NCBI RefSeq assembly: GCF_900156475.1
Contig: NZ_FTNR01000001.1
Span: 186,001 to 250,000 of the forward strand
Reading direction: 5' to 3'
From: Natronorubrum thiooxidans
GTDB taxonomy: Archaea; Halobacteriota; Halobacteria; Halobacteriales; Natrialbaceae
Length of the DNA stretch: 64,000 nucleotides
The notes under the pieces were generated by a model. The model was given only the letters and a program-made list of their open reading frames with translations. It was not told where the DNA came from and did no database searches. The position numbers and the translations under genes are program-made. Shown piece by piece: positions 34,633-44,220 of the stretch; the stretch's first letter is position 1; each line of letters starts with the position of its first letter.

Positions 34633-36419
34633 TATCTGATCACCTCCGGCAGCGTGTTCCATGCAAGCGTTCCAGCCGACTCGAGTGCGGCAGTTCCGAG
34701 GTGTTCGACGGCAAACGCAAGGAACCGAACCGACTCGAGGTTAGCCGGGAACGCGGTGATATCGGGGCCAAAGAGTCCGCCACGGTCGACGATGCTCATC
34801 AGTGGGAGCGAGTACGCGATGATCACGAGCACGACTGCGATCGCGGTCCAGAGTTTGAGGTTGTCGAGCACGCGCGGGGCATCGTCGGAGCCGGACAGCG
34901 CCTCGGCGTACCCATTGTCTGGCAGGTTGTCGCTGCGACTGCCGAATGCCGTGCCGATGATGTTGGCGAAGAACAACACCAGCGAGAGGGTGAGCAACAC
35001 CCCACCCAGCGCGATCTGGGCGTTGAGTTCACCGACAGAGCCGACAGCAGTTTCGAACTCGAAGCCGGTGTACTGTGGTTCGGCCGTCCGGCGTGGCATG
35101 CCGATCAGTCCGGCGCGGTGCATCGAGTTCGTCATGAACGTCATCCCGATGAACCAGAGAACGACCTGGATCAGCGCAACGGAGCGGTTCCAGAGTTCCT
35201 TGCCCGTCACCTGTGGGATGAACCAGTAGGAGACGGCCATAAACGTCAGCGCGACGGCAGTGCCGACGGTGAGGTGGAAGTGACCGACGACCCACAGGGA
35301 GTTGTGGACGAGGTAGTTGATGTTCATCCCGGCGTTGACCATCCCTGAGAAGCCGGCAGCCGCAAACAGCAGGCCTGCAAGTGCCATGCCGGCGAAGACG
35401 GGGTCACGCCACGGAAGGGATTTAAGCCAGCTGAAGTAGCCCGTGCCGCCGCGCTGGCGGGCACCGTGTTCTATGCTGGCGACGACGGTAAACGCCGTCA
35501 AAAAGCTCGGTAACAACAGGAACATCGTGTTCGTCATCGCAATAAACTTGAACCCTTCTGCGATGCCGGGGTCGAGATACTGGTGGTGGATCCCGACTGG
35601 CGTCGACAGCAACAGGAACAGGACGAACCCGACGCGGGCCAGCGGGTCACTGAACAGTTTGCCGCCGGCGAATTTCGGGAGCATCGTGTACCACAGCAGG
35701 TACGCTGGCATCAGCCAGAAGTAGACGACTGGGTGACCGAAGAACCAGAACAGCGTTCTGGTGAGCAGCGGGTTGACGGTCTCGATCCAGCCAAGCGACC
35801 ACGGCAGCAAGAAGACGAGGATCGACGTGGCGACGCCCATCGTGGCGATATACCACATGATCATCGTCGTCAACACCATAAACGTCGGGAGCGGAATCCG
35901 CGCGTCAGGATTTTCTTTCTTCCACGCCCACCACGACCGGAACCAGTCGGCGCCGGCGACCCAGGTGCCGACGACGAACAGGACCAGACCCAGATAGAAC
36001 AGCGGATGGGCCTGCAGCGGTGCGTAGAACGTAAACAGCACCGAGGCACTGATATCGATCGAATCGACGAAACCGGCGAGAATAGCCACACCCGCCATCA
36101 CCGTCCCGATCGTCATTAGTCCAACCCAGCTCCAGGTGAACCGGATATCCTCGACACCCCTGTCGAGACTGGTCGTTACTGCCCAAGTGAACACGCCCAC
36201 GAGGAAGAAAATCGTGAACGTAATCACCATGAACACACCGTGGGCCGTGAGGACGGTGTAGTAATCCGCCGAGTCAATAAACCGATAAATATCCGTTCGA
36301 TGAAGTGTCTGGATAACCCCAAACACGCCCCCGAGCGCGAGCGCGAGGAAGGAACTATAGAACGCCGCTTTGACTACTTTCGCTTCCGCAGGGAACTTGT
36401 CGATATACGCGTTACTCAT
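34632..36419 (-). CDS. cbaA: ba3-type terminal oxidase subunit I
   Basis: 595 residues, about 13 membrane segments. Haem-copper ligands are visible: TAHGVFMVITF (low-spin haem His), FGHPVVYFWLMPAYLLWY (CuB His with the Tyr of B-type oxidases), STPVGIHHQYLDPG (two CuB His), and WVVGHFHLTVG (both haem His). It reduces oxygen to water and pumps protons. The missing D-channel residues and the YxxxH spacing fit the B/ba3 class. It overlaps subunit II by 8 bp and the small gene downstream by 1 bp. Confidence 0.95.
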   Translation of the reverse strand: MSNAYIDKFPAEAKVVKAAFYSSFLALALGGVFGVIQTLHRTDIYRFIDSADYYTVLTAHGVFMVITFTIFFLVGVFTWAVTTSLDRGVEDIRFTWSWVGLMTIGTVMAGVAILAGFVDSIDISASVLFTFYAPLQAHPLFYLGLVLFVVGTWVAGADWFRSWWAWKKENPDARIPLPTFMVLTTMIMWYIATMGVATSILVFLLPWSLGWIETVNPLLTRTLFWFFGHPVVYFWLMPAYLLWYTMLPKFAGGKLFSDPLARVGFVLFLLLSTPVGIHHQYLDPGIAEGFKFIAMTNTMFLLLPSFLTAFTVVASIEHGARQRGGTGYFSWLKSLPWRDPVFAGMALAGLLFAAAGFSGMVNAGMNINYLVHNSLWVVGHFHLTVGTAVALTFMAVSYWFIPQVTGKELWNRSVALIQVVLWFIGMTFMTNSMHRAGLIGMPRRTAEPQYTGFEFETAVGSVGELNAQIALGGVLLTLSLVLFFANIIGTAFGSRSDNLPDNGYAEALSGSDDAPRVLDNLKLWTAIAVVLVIIAYSLPLMSIVDRGGLFGPDITAFPANLESVRFLAFAVEHLGTAALESAGTLAWNTLPEVIR

Positions 36420-37212
36420 CGTTGTTGCCTCCGTTTTCTTCTTCTTCTTCGAGGTCTTCGACCACGGTCAGCGTCCCGCTTTCCTCGTAGTCGTCGACCG
36501 TGACTGTCCAGTCGTGGTCTCCCTCCCCAAGCTCCGTCGAGTCGACAGTAAACGTCGTCTCTTCGGTGCTCTCACCGGAGACGGTGATCTCCTCTTCGGT
36601 TGTCTCGTTGCCGATCTCGAACGTGACTGTCGTCTCGAGGTCGTCGAGCATGCCGTTTTCGACTGCGACGTTGAACGTCGTCTCGTTGCCGAGTTCGACC
36701 TCGTCGTCGCTCTCGACGGACAGTTCGGTCATATCGAACTCGTCCTCGGGGACGACGTGTAGCTGTCCCTCCATCGTGTGATGGAACGAGCCACAGTACT
36801 CGTTACAGATGATCCCGTACTCCCCAGACTCGTCGAATTCGGCGGTCATCGTCGACACCTCGCCGGGGATTACCATCGTATTGATGTTGGTCCCGACGAC
36901 GCTGAAGCTGTGGATGACGTCTCGACTCGTCACGTAAAACGTGACTTTACTGTTTGCCGGCACCTCGATTGGATCCGGCTGGAAAATAAACGTCTGGGCG
37001 ATAACGTACGCCTCGTACTCGTTTTCACCCACGTGCTCGACGCGTGGCTCACCGAAGTCTTCGTCGAGTTCGCTTGGTTCGACGGTCTCTTCGCTGTCGT
37101 CGATCATTGCGATGCCAAGCCCGACCGACCCGTACGTGATCGTCGCGATGAACCCAACGATCAGCAGTAATGCAGCGATCAGCCACACTTTCTCGTAAGT
37201 GTGGATATTCAT
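36412..37212 (-). CDS. cbaB: ba3-type oxidase subunit II with extra C-terminal beta domain
   Basis: 266 residues. One N-terminal membrane helix (about 8-30), then the cupredoxin domain with CuA ligands: His in SRDVIHSFSV, and CNEYCGSFHHTM (Cys, Cys, His, Met). It accepts electrons from a halocyanin-like donor outside the membrane. After the CuA domain (ends about residue 165) there is an additional about 95-residue Thr/Glu-rich beta region (LGNETTFNVAVENGML, EITVSGESTEETTF, EGDHDWTVTVDDYEESG) resembling a CARDB/Ig-like module, not part of the standard subunit. Poly-Glu C-terminus. Confidence 0.93.
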   Translation of the reverse strand: MNIHTYEKVWLIAALLLIVGFIATITYGSVGLGIAMIDDSEETVEPSELDEDFGEPRVEHVGENEYEAYVIAQTFIFQPDPIEVPANSKVTFYVTSRDVIHSFSVVGTNINTMVIPGEVSTMTAEFDESGEYGIICNEYCGSFHHTMEGQLHVVPEDEFDMTELSVESDDEVELGNETTFNVAVENGMLDDLETTVTFEIGNETTEEEITVSGESTEETTFTVDSTELGEGDHDWTVTVDDYEESGTLTVVEDLEEEEENGGNNDE

Positions 37213-37406
37213 TGGAGCCCCACCATCGTTAACACAGCCCCGATCACAGTCGGATCATTTCCAAGGAACTCGACGAAGTACACGAACAACCACAGCAACA
37301 CCAGGATAACGAAGTACAACCCGATTAGCGCGAGCGTCCCGATCGGATTGTATTCATCGTGTCCGATCTCCTGTAGTTGCTCTGGCTCTTCTGTCGCCTG
37401 ACTCAT
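37209..37406 (-). CDS. cbaD: ba3-type oxidase small subunit CbaD
   Basis: 65 residues, MSQATEEPEQLQEIGHDEYN then a single strong membrane segment (IGLYFVILVLLWLFVYFVEF). First gene of the oxidase operon, overlapping the start of cbaB by 4 bp. Matches the CbaD family of small single-helix subunits that precede subunit II in haloarchaeal ba3 operons. Confidence 0.85.
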   Translation of the reverse strand: MSQATEEPEQLQEIGHDEYNPIGTLALIGLYFVILVLLWLFVYFVEFLGNDPTVIGAVLTMVGLQ

Positions 37407-37505
37407 ACGCCCGTCTATGAATAGTCATTCCTTAACCTCTCGACTCATTCCCAGCGTGTAAGAACAAGATGTGCTATTATGAGACTCTGGGTACAACGTC
37501 TCAGC

Positions 37506-37709
37506 ATGGTAGCTGAAGACCTTTCCCCACGAGTCCCGCTCGTGGTCGGATTGCTGGCGCTCTTGCCGGTCTCTTGGTACGCGTTCGGGAGTTCACTGCC
37601 GGCTGGTGCGATTTCCGGACTCAACGTCTTGATCATCATTACGAGCCTCTACATCGCGTTTGGCCCCGTCTCGGAACCGCACGCCCACGGGTCGAACAAG
37701 GCGTCGTAA
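37506..37709 (+). CDS. Cytochrome ba3 oxidase-associated small subunit
   Basis: 67 residues from ATG 37506 (MVAEDLSPRVPLVVGLLALL). Two membrane segments (about 9-27 and 35-52) and a polar His-containing tail GPVSEPHAHGSNKAS. A longer frame begins 27 bp upstream, but the inner start fits the family of short oxidase subunits better. Divergent from the cba operon, 100 bp from cbaD. The following 184 bp (37710-37893) shows no gene. Confidence 0.75.
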   Translation: MVAEDLSPRVPLVVGLLALLPVSWYAFGSSLPAGAISGLNVLIIITSLYIAFGPVSEPHAHGSNKAS

Positions 37710-37893
37710 CACCCGAACTCGAGTCGCGTCGAGCTCGCGTGGATCTTTCGCACCTGTTCGACGCACCACGTGACGGGACAGTCGATGATCCAAACTGTGC
37801 GCTTGCGATCCGTTTCAATCGGAGACGGTATCCGCTTCCGTCTGCCATCCCCTGTTACCACCTACCACGAGCCAGTAATCTCAAATTCCCGTT

Positions 37894-40353
37894 ATGAGTC
37901 GACTTCCGTTACGCTCCGACGCCGAAACAGACACCGAACCGAGCACTAGCGACCCTACCGCGGGGAGCGACCTCTCTCAAGACGGCGAGTGTACGCTTTG
38001 CTCGTTCCCCACACCCGCTGACCCGATCACCGCGGGTGACGTCGACGGGACGTTCTGTTGTCAGGGCTGTCTCGAGGTTCATCGAACGCTCGAGACGGTC
38101 GACGACACTGATGCCGATACTGTCCGCGACCGACTCGACGACGACGGCCCCGACCTTGACGAGTGCGACGGCGAGGACGCGTTCCTTGCCGTCGACGGGA
38201 TGCATTGTTCGACCTGTGAGGCGTTTCTCGAGACGCGGGCGACTGCCACCGACGGTATCGAGGGGGCGGAAGCCAGTTACGCCACGGATACGCTCCGGCT
38301 GGTGTACGATCCCGACTCGCTCGAGGTGGAGTCGCTTCCGGAACTCGTCTCGGGCTACGGCTACGACGCTCGTGACCGGGGCGAGGATCGAAGCGACGAG
38401 CCGCGGGATGCGGCGCTGGTGAAGTTCCTGATCGGCGGGGGGATGTTCGGGATGATGGTGATGATCTGGTATGCGCTGTTTCTGTACCCGACGTACTTCG
38501 GCTACGAGCCGCTGGCCGAGTTCGGCAGCTACGACGGCTACTACGTCGTCGCGAACATCTGGCTCATGACGTCGTTCGTGCTGTTTTACACCGGCTATCC
38601 GATCCTGCGTGGCGCGTACGTGAGTCTCCGGGCAGGCATGCCGAACATGGACCTGCTTGTCTCGCTCGCGGCAACCGGCTCGTATGCCTACAGCACGCTT
38701 GCGATGGTCCTCGGCCGGACGGATCTCTACTTCGACGTCACGGTCGCGATCATCCTCGTCGTGACGGCCGGGACCTACTACGAGGGCGTAATCAAACGTC
38801 GTGCAGCTGGCCTCCTCTCGGATCTTACCGAATCACAGGTCGACGAGGCTCGTCGTGCGGACGACGGTGAGATGGTCCCGCTTTCGGCTGTCAACCCCGG
38901 CGAGCACCTGCTCGTCCGGCCCGGCGAGCGTGTGCCACTCGATGGCGACGTCGTCGACGGACAGGCTGCCGTCGACGAATCACTCGTCACTGGTGAATCA
39001 CTCCCCGTCGAAAAACGGCCGGGCGATCCGGTTCGGGGCGGCACGGTCGTCACCGATGCGCCGCTGGTCGTCGAAGTCGGCGATGACGCCGAGAGCACCC
39101 ACGATCGACTCGTCTCCCTACTGTGGTCGATCCAGAGCGCCCGACCCGGTGTCCAGCGGCTCGCGGACAAGCTTGCGACGATTTTTGTCCCGCTAGTCGT
39201 CACCCTCGCAGTCGTCGTCACGGGTTTCCTGCTTGCGACTGGCTCGACGCCCGCAACGGCATTTCTCGTCGGCCTGACGGTCGTCATCGTCTCCTGTCCC
39301 TGTGCCCTCGGGCTCGCGACGCCGCTTGCGATCGCCTCGGGTGTCCAGACGGCCGCGAAACGGGGCATCGTCGTCGCCGCGGAGACGATTTTCGAAGATG
39401 CGCCGGATATCGACATCGTCGTCCTCGACAAGACCGGAACACTCACCGAAGGGCGAATGTCCGTCGAGGACGTTCACGTCGCCACGGAATCGGACTCGAC
39501 GGCCACAGATGCCAGCCCCGACACGATCTTGCGGCGTGCTGGAGCCGTTGAGGCGCTTTCAGAACACCCGATCGGACAGGCAATCGCCGAAGCAGCGTCC
39601 GAAGATCGCGATCTCGAGGCGACTGCTGACGCAGACGGGTTCGAACGATACTCCCGCGGCGTCAGCGGGACCATCGACGGAAACCGGGTGTTCGTCGGCC
39701 ATCCGGACCTGCTTCGAGAGCACGACCTCGCGATTCCCGCAGCACTCGAGGATCGGATCGACCGCGTGCGAGCAGCGGGCGACGTTCCGGTCGTCGTCGG
39801 CTGGGACGGTCGTGCCCGCGGCGTCGTCGTCGTGGGTGACTCGCCACGCGAGGACTGGGAAGCGGCCGTCGAGACGCTCGCCGACGGCCGGGAGGTCGTC
39901 GTTCTCACCGGCGACGAGGGCGCGTCGGCAGACCGGTTCCGGGCCGTCGACGGCGTCGACGAGGTTTTCGCTGGGGTCCCGCCCGAAGCAAAAGCCGAGA
40001 CTGTTCGGCGACTTCGCGGTCGCGGGACGGTGGCGATGGTCGGCGACGGGAGCAACGACGCGCCGGCGCTGGCCGCCGCAGATGTCGGTATCGCGATGGG
40101 GAGTGGGACACAGCTCGCGACCGATGCCGCTGACGCCGTCATCGTCGGCGACGACCTGGAATCGGTCGTCGAAATCTTCGATATCGCCTCGGGGACCTAC
40201 TGGCGAATCCGTCAGAACCTCGGCTGGGCGTTCCTGTACAACACAATCGCGATTCCGCTCGCAATCCTCGGCCTCCTGAACCCGCTGCTTGCGGCGGTTG
40301 CGATGGCGGCGAGTAGCCTACTCGTCGTTCTTAACTCCTCGCGGTCGCTATGA
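37894..40353 (+). CDS. Copper-type P1B ATPase
   Basis: 819 residues. An N-terminal Cys-rich metal site (CTLCSFP...[10 protein letters not shown]) of the type fused to CcoI/FixI-like pumps is followed by an HMA-like domain with [10 protein letters not shown] (about residue 107). Eight membrane segments; the translocation motif is [13 protein letters not shown]. Enzyme motifs: actuator [14 protein letters not shown], phosphorylation [12 protein letters not shown] motif [11 protein letters not shown], hinge [19 protein letters not shown]. Its layout and position beside the ba3 oxidase genes fit export of copper for oxidase assembly, rather than only detoxification. Metal specificity is inferred from the CPC motif. 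Confidence 0.92.
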   Translation: MSRLPLRSDAETDTEPSTSDPTAGSDLSQDGECTLCSFPTPADPITAGDVDGTFCCQGCLEVHRTLETVDDTDADTVRDRLDDDGPDLDECDGEDAFLAVDGMHCSTCEAFLETRATATDGIEGAEASYATDTLRLVYDPDSLEVESLPELVSGYGYDARDRGEDRSDEPRDAALVKFLIGGGMFGMMVMIWYALFLYPTYFGYEPLAEFGSYDGYYVVANIWLMTSFVLFYTGYPILRGAYVSLRAGMPNMDLLVSLAATGSYAYSTLAMVLGRTDLYFDVTVAIILVVTAGTYYEGVIKRRAAGLLSDLTESQVDEARRADDGEMVPLSAVNPGEHLLVRPGERVPLDGDVVDGQAAVDESLVTGESLPVEKRPGDPVRGGTVVTDAPLVVEVGDDAESTHDRLVSLLWSIQSARPGVQRLADKLATIFVPLVVTLAVVVTGFLLATGSTPATAFLVGLTVVIVSCPCALGLATPLAIASGVQTAAKRGIVVAAETIFEDAPDIDIVVLDKTGTLTEGRMSVEDVHVATESDSTATDASPDTILRRAGAVEALSEHPIGQAIAEAASEDRDLEATADADGFERYSRGVSGTIDGNRVFVGHPDLLREHDLAIPAALEDRIDRVRAAGDVPVVVGWDGRARGVVVVGDSPREDWEAAVETLADGREVVVLTGDEGASADRFRAVDGVDEVFAGVPPEAKAETVRRLRGRGTVAMVGDGSNDAPALAAADVGIAMGSGTQLATDAADAVIVGDDLESVVEIFDIASGTYWRIRQNLGWAFLYNTIAIPLAILGLLNPLLAAVAMAASSLLVVLNSSRSL

Positions 40354-40404
40354 TCGGCTGCGGGTCGGCGCGGCTGGCGGTCGTCTGGTCAACTCCGAGC
40401 GATG

Positions 40405-40797
40405 CTACTCGAGTGTTTCCTCGGAGATCGTATTCGGTAACAGTTCGCCGAGGGTGTACTCGGTCGGCGGTTCTCCCTCGCCTTCGTCACAGATGACGAG
40501 GAGGTCGTCGTCACAGAACTCAGTGAGCGTCTGGCGACACATCCCACAGGGAGTGACACCATCGCGGCGGCCGGAGCTGACGGCGATGCGGGCGAACTCG
40601 CGGTGGCCGTTTTTAACCGCCTCGGCGATCGCGACTTCTTCGGCGTGGAGGCTGTTGCTGTAGTTTGCGTTCTCGATGTTACAGCCGACGAACACCTCAC
40701 CGGCTTCGGTCTCGAGGGCGGCACCGACGGCATACTCCGAGTAGGGAACGTGGGCAGTTGTCTGGACATCGCGGGCGGCGTCGATCAGCTCGTGCAT
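40405..40797 (-). CDS. cdd: Cytidine deaminase
   Basis: 130 residues from MHELIDAARDVQTTAHVPYS. Zinc site: CNIENANYSNSLHAEEVAIA with the His-Ala-Glu catalytic core, and TPCGMCRQTL with the two zinc cysteines. Deaminates cytidine/deoxycytidine to uridine in pyrimidine salvage, feeding uridine phosphorylase. ATG 40797 is preferred to a longer GTG-type start. Convergent with the copper ATPase; the phosphohexomutase follows upstream on the same strand, 45 bp away. Confidence 0.94.
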   Translation of the reverse strand: MHELIDAARDVQTTAHVPYSEYAVGAALETEAGEVFVGCNIENANYSNSLHAEEVAIAEAVKNGHREFARIAVSSGRRDGVTPCGMCRQTLTEFCDDDLLVICDEGEGEPPTEYTLGELLPNTISEETLE

Positions 40798-40842
40798 GGT
40801 CGCTACTGACTCAGGGCGAACCAAGAAACTGCCTACTGTGTG

Positions 40843-42291
40843 CTACGTCGACTCGGTGATTGCTGACTCGACGACGCTGCATGTCGCATCGACGAGTTCG
40901 TCGACGGTGTCGCTCTCGGCGTAGATCCGAACGTACGGCTCGGTGCCGCTTGGGCGGACGAGTACCCACGAGGCGTCGTCGAACTCGAGGCGAACGCCGT
41001 AGTCGGTGTCGACCGTGGCGTCGGGGAACGCTTCGGGGAGGGCGGTCTCGAGGGTGGCCATCGTCTCGGCCTTGGCATCGTCGGGACAGTCGACGCTCAC
41101 TTTCCGGTAGGGCCGTTCGGTGACAGGAGCACGAAGGGCAGCCGTTCCGCCGGCGTCGGCGACGAGCGCGGCGACGACGGCCGCGCTGACGATGGCGTCG
41201 ATCCAGCCACCGAAGGCAGTGTGGATGTGTTTCCACGGCTCGGCGGCGAAGATGATTTCAGTGTCGTTGTCGCCGTGGCTCCGTTCTCGAGCGATTCCCT
41301 CGTGAAGCGCACCGAGCCGGACGCGTTCGACGCGGCCGCCGGCGTCGCGGACCCGTTCGTCGATACGAGCCGAGGCGTTGGGTGTCGTGACGACGACGGG
41401 ATCGTCGACGTCGGCCGCGTCGGTGTAGTGGGCTGCGACGACGGCGAGGATCGTGTCTTCGTGAATCACCTCTCCATCCGAATCGAGCACGACGAGTCGG
41501 TCGGCGTCCCCATCGTGGGCCAGTCCCAGGTCGAACCCGTCGCTTGCAGTGTCTTCGCTCGCACGTTCCAAAGCGTCTCGCGCCTCGTTTCCCTCCTCGA
41601 GGAAGTCGCTAAACGCCGACAGCGTCTCGGGTGTCGGTTTGCTCTCGCGGGCGACGAAGTGGCCGTCGACGTTTGCGTTGACCGCGACGACGTCGGCACC
41701 GAGTCGGTCGAGGACCTGTGGTGTCGCGACCGATCCCATCCCGTTACCACAGTCGACGGCGATCGAGAGCCCGGCAAGCGGGGTGGCAGGCGCTGGCTGT
41801 GAGGAGTCCGTGTCGCCAAAGCGCTCGCGAACGTAGGAGACGACGCTGTCGCGGTACTGATCGAGGATCTCGAGAGTCGACGACTGGCCCCACTCGTCCC
41901 ACGAAGCGAGTCCGGTCGCGTGTTCGTCACCCTCGAGTCGGTCTTCGATCGCTCGCTCGGCGGTTTGGTCGTACTCGACGCCGTCCGCGAAGAGTTTGAT
42001 CCCGTTGTCTTCGGGCGGGTTGTGGCTCGCAGTGAGCATCACGCCCGTTTGCCCACGCGAGGCAAACGCGAGCGTTGGGGTGGGTACTTCGCCGAGCCGC
42101 TGGACGTCAGCGCCGGCGCCCTCGAGGCCGGCTTCGACGGCTGCGGCGAGTGCGGGTCCGGTTTCTCGTCCATCGCGGCCAACAACGACTGTCTCACCAG
42201 GTTCTCCGACGGCTTGGCCGACTGAGAGTGCCAGCGACGGCGTCACCTCTTCGACTGGACCACGGATCCCTGCAGTCCCGAATACGGTCAT
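40843..42291 (-). CDS. Phosphohexomutase (phosphomannomutase/phosphoglucosamine mutase type)
   Basis: 482 residues from MTVFGTAGIRGPVEEVTPSL. Active-site phosphoserine loop MLTASHNPPEDNGIK (about residue 88), metal loop LAHDGDADRLVVLD, sugar-binding loop FAAEPWKHIHTAFGGWID and phosphate-binding VRPSGTEPYVRI: the four domain signatures of the alpha-D-phosphohexomutase family. It interconverts hexose-1- and -6-phosphates for glycan precursors, possibly for S-layer glycosylation. Substrate (Man, Glc or GlcN) undecided. The next 171 bp up to phaJ holds no gene. Confidence 0.9.
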   Translation of the reverse strand: MTVFGTAGIRGPVEEVTPSLALSVGQAVGEPGETVVVGRDGRETGPALAAAVEAGLEGAGADVQRLGEVPTPTLAFASRGQTGVMLTASHNPPEDNGIKLFADGVEYDQTAERAIEDRLEGDEHATGLASWDEWGQSSTLEILDQYRDSVVSYVRERFGDTDSSQPAPATPLAGLSIAVDCGNGMGSVATPQVLDRLGADVVAVNANVDGHFVARESKPTPETLSAFSDFLEEGNEARDALERASEDTASDGFDLGLAHDGDADRLVVLDSDGEVIHEDTILAVVAAHYTDAADVDDPVVVTTPNASARIDERVRDAGGRVERVRLGALHEGIARERSHGDNDTEIIFAAEPWKHIHTAFGGWIDAIVSAAVVAALVADAGGTAALRAPVTERPYRKVSVDCPDDAKAETMATLETALPEAFPDATVDTDYGVRLEFDDASWVLVRPSGTEPYVRIYAESDTVDELVDATCSVVESAITEST

Positions 42292-42462
42292 AGGGTGCGT
42301 TTTTCCGAGGAAATACTTATACTGACGGACATTCACGAGATCGCCTCGATTACTCGTCCACCGAGGATATCCGCTCAGACGGCACGAAAAGCGGGGCCGC
42401 CGAACCAGCAACTGCGTGACCTCGAGCGAGCCCACGGCTTCGGGGACGAGTATGCGACGGAG

Positions 42463-43098
42463 TTATTCTTCGGGCAGGTTGTCGATCAGGACGACCGCCT
42501 CGCCGTTGATGACGGTCGCGTCGTCGTCTTCGTTTCGAATAACCGTCTCGAGTCGGTACTGTCTGTTCCCGAGGTCCTCGACGACTTCGACGCGGGCGGA
42601 GACGCGGTCGCCGATGCCAACGGGGCCACTGAACTCGAGATCTTGAGAGAGATAGATCGTCAGTCCGGGGAGTCGAGCCAGCGCGGCACTGATAAGTCCG
42701 GAGACAAGCGTCCCGTGAACGATCCGTTCGCCAAATCGGGTGTCGCTTGCGAACGCTTCGTCGAGGTGAAGCCGGTTTGTGTCACCGCTTACGTGTGCAA
42801 ACGCACGCACATCGTCCTCGCTGAGGACTTTCTCGAACGTGACGGTGTCGCCAACGCTGATATTCTCGGTATCGTCGACGGTTCGGTCGAACTGCCAGTC
42901 GAGATGCGAGTGATCGATCGAGGGAATCGATGCCGCGACGGTCTCGCTTTCCGACCCGTTCGAGAGGTTCGGAGCCAACATTGCGGACATTGCCGCACGG
43001 TTTGCAGCGGTTGCACTCTGGAGGACGGTCTGTGTCATCGTCGCCCACGCGTCAGTCATTGCAGCGAAATTGTTTTTCGCAGTGTTCTGGTGGGACAT
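42463..43098 (-). CDS. MaoC-family (R)-enoyl-CoA hydratase with N-terminal extension
   Basis: 211 residues. Residues about 80-205 are a hot-dog hydratase domain with the active-site motif FAHVSGDTNRLHLDEAFA, then FGERIVHGTLVSGLIS. It would hydrate enoyl-CoA to (R)-3-hydroxyacyl-CoA for PHA synthesis (PhaJ function). The first about 60 residues (MSHQNTAKNNFAAMTDAWAT, QSATAANRAAMSAMLAPN) are an Ala/Met/Gln-rich helical extension reminiscent of phasins and absent from ordinary PhaJ. Divergent from phaR across a 269-bp A/T-rich promoter region. Confidence 0.85.
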   Translation of the reverse strand: MSHQNTAKNNFAAMTDAWATMTQTVLQSATAANRAAMSAMLAPNLSNGSESETVAASIPSIDHSHLDWQFDRTVDDTENISVGDTVTFEKVLSEDDVRAFAHVSGDTNRLHLDEAFASDTRFGERIVHGTLVSGLISAALARLPGLTIYLSQDLEFSGPVGIGDRVSARVEVVEDLGNRQYRLETVIRNEDDDATVINGEAVVLIDNLPEE

Positions 43099-43259
43099 CT
43101 AGTCTGTCTGTAGGTGTGTGACGGTTATGACTTCTTTGGCTTACTCGAACAGAAGTTACACGATATGTTACCAAGTAATTTACCGACAGAGGCGCTCTAT
43201 ACATCGATCTTCCGATTAGAGACTATGTCACATAATGTCTCATGTCTATCATGTGTACT

Positions 43260-43279
43260 ACTGAATCGGAATATTCAGT
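43260..43279. promoter_or_regulatory. Palindrome in the pha divergent promoter
   Basis: ACTGAAT (43260-43266) and ATTCAGT (43273-43279) form perfect arms around six bases, in the 269-bp A/T-rich gap between the hydratase gene and phaR. A TTTATG element near 43337 may be the phaR TATA box. PhaR of Haloferax mediterranei is an AbrB-type regulator of its own operon, so this is a candidate PhaR operator. Confidence 0.45.
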
Positions 43280-43367
43280 GGTGAATAACTACTGGCTGTG
43301 CCATTGATTGGTTTCAGATGGTATCTAGTGGGAACCTTTATGTGGGTCGGGTTCGTTGGTACAGGTG

Positions 43368-43679
43368 ATGACGGACGACTCCGACCGAACGCCCTGGTTT
43401 CCACCTGCGATGTTCACCGAACAGATGCAGGAGGCGGGCGAGCAGGTTGCCGAATCCCAGCAGGAGCTGTTACGGAAGATGATGCAGGCAGGTGGCTCGA
43501 ACCCGTTCGATACGAGTTCGGCGCTTGGCCCGATGAACATGGGAACGGCGACGTTCAAAGCCCGTGTCCAGAGCGGTGGTCGGATCAGTATTCCCGGTCC
43601 AGAACGGGAAGCCCTCGACATCGAAGAGGGAGATATCGTCCAGACGATCGTCGTACCCGTCAAACGAAACCGAGACTAA
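43368..43679 (+). CDS. phaR: PHA operon regulator PhaR (AbrB-type)
   Basis: 103 residues from ATG 43368 (MTDDSDRTPWFPPAMFTEQM). The N-terminal half is a Gln/Met-rich amphipathic helix (QEAGEQVAESQQELLRKMMQ) of the sort that binds granules; the C-terminal part, FKARVQSGGRISIPGPEREA and LDIEEGDIVQTIVVPVKR, is a SpoVT/AbrB DNA-binding fold. In Haloferax mediterranei PhaR both coats granules and represses the operon. First gene of phaRPEC; 4 bp before phaP. Confidence 0.88.
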   Translation: MTDDSDRTPWFPPAMFTEQMQEAGEQVAESQQELLRKMMQAGGSNPFDTSSALGPMNMGTATFKARVQSGGRISIPGPEREALDIEEGDIVQTIVVPVKRNRD

Positions 43680-43683
43680 TACC

Positions 43684-44169
43684 ATGACACAGAACCCATT
43701 CACCGCCGTCTTCGACGCACAGCGCACCGCAGTTGAACAGTCCCAAAACCTCACTCACGACGCCCTCGAGGCCCAGAAGGCGTCGATCAGCGCCTTCAGC
43801 GACGCGATGGAGTCCTCGAGCACGCTCTTCGAGTCCAACGCAGAGATGACCAAAGGCGCCGTCCACGCCTACTTCGACGCCCTCGAGGCTTCGATGCCCG
43901 AGGACGCCGCCGACTTCGACGAGATGCGTGAACTCGTTGACGACGGCTTCGACTCCGCTTCCGAAGCCCAGACCCAGTCGATGGAGTCCATGCTCGAGAT
44001 GCTCGACGAGTCCGAAGCCGCCTACGACGAGTTCGCTGCCAACTACTCCGAGATGGTCGACAGCTCGTTCGATGCCGTCCTCGAGGCCCACGGTCAGGTC
44101 GAAGAGAACGTCACTGCCGTCGCCGAGAACGTCGAAGAGGCCACCGAAGAGTTCGACGTCTCCGCGTAG
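43684..44169 (+). CDS. phaP: Phasin PhaP
   Basis: 161 residues, entirely helical and acidic with few hydrophobic runs (MTQNPFTAVFDAQRTAVEQS, then repeated AFSDAMESSSTLFES-like heptads and SMESMLEMLDESEAAYDE). Matches haloarchaeal phasin, the main protein coating PHA granules. Lies between phaR and phaE; the PHA operon order and spacing support the call. Confidence 0.88.
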   Translation: MTQNPFTAVFDAQRTAVEQSQNLTHDALEAQKASISAFSDAMESSSTLFESNAEMTKGAVHAYFDALEASMPEDAADFDEMRELVDDGFDSASEAQTQSMESMLEMLDESEAAYDEFAANYSEMVDSSFDAVLEAHGQVEENVTAVAENVEEATEEFDVSA

Positions 44170-44220
44170 AACGGCGAATAGGCCGTAGCCTTTTGACAGT
44201 CGATCCCCAATTTTATCCCA

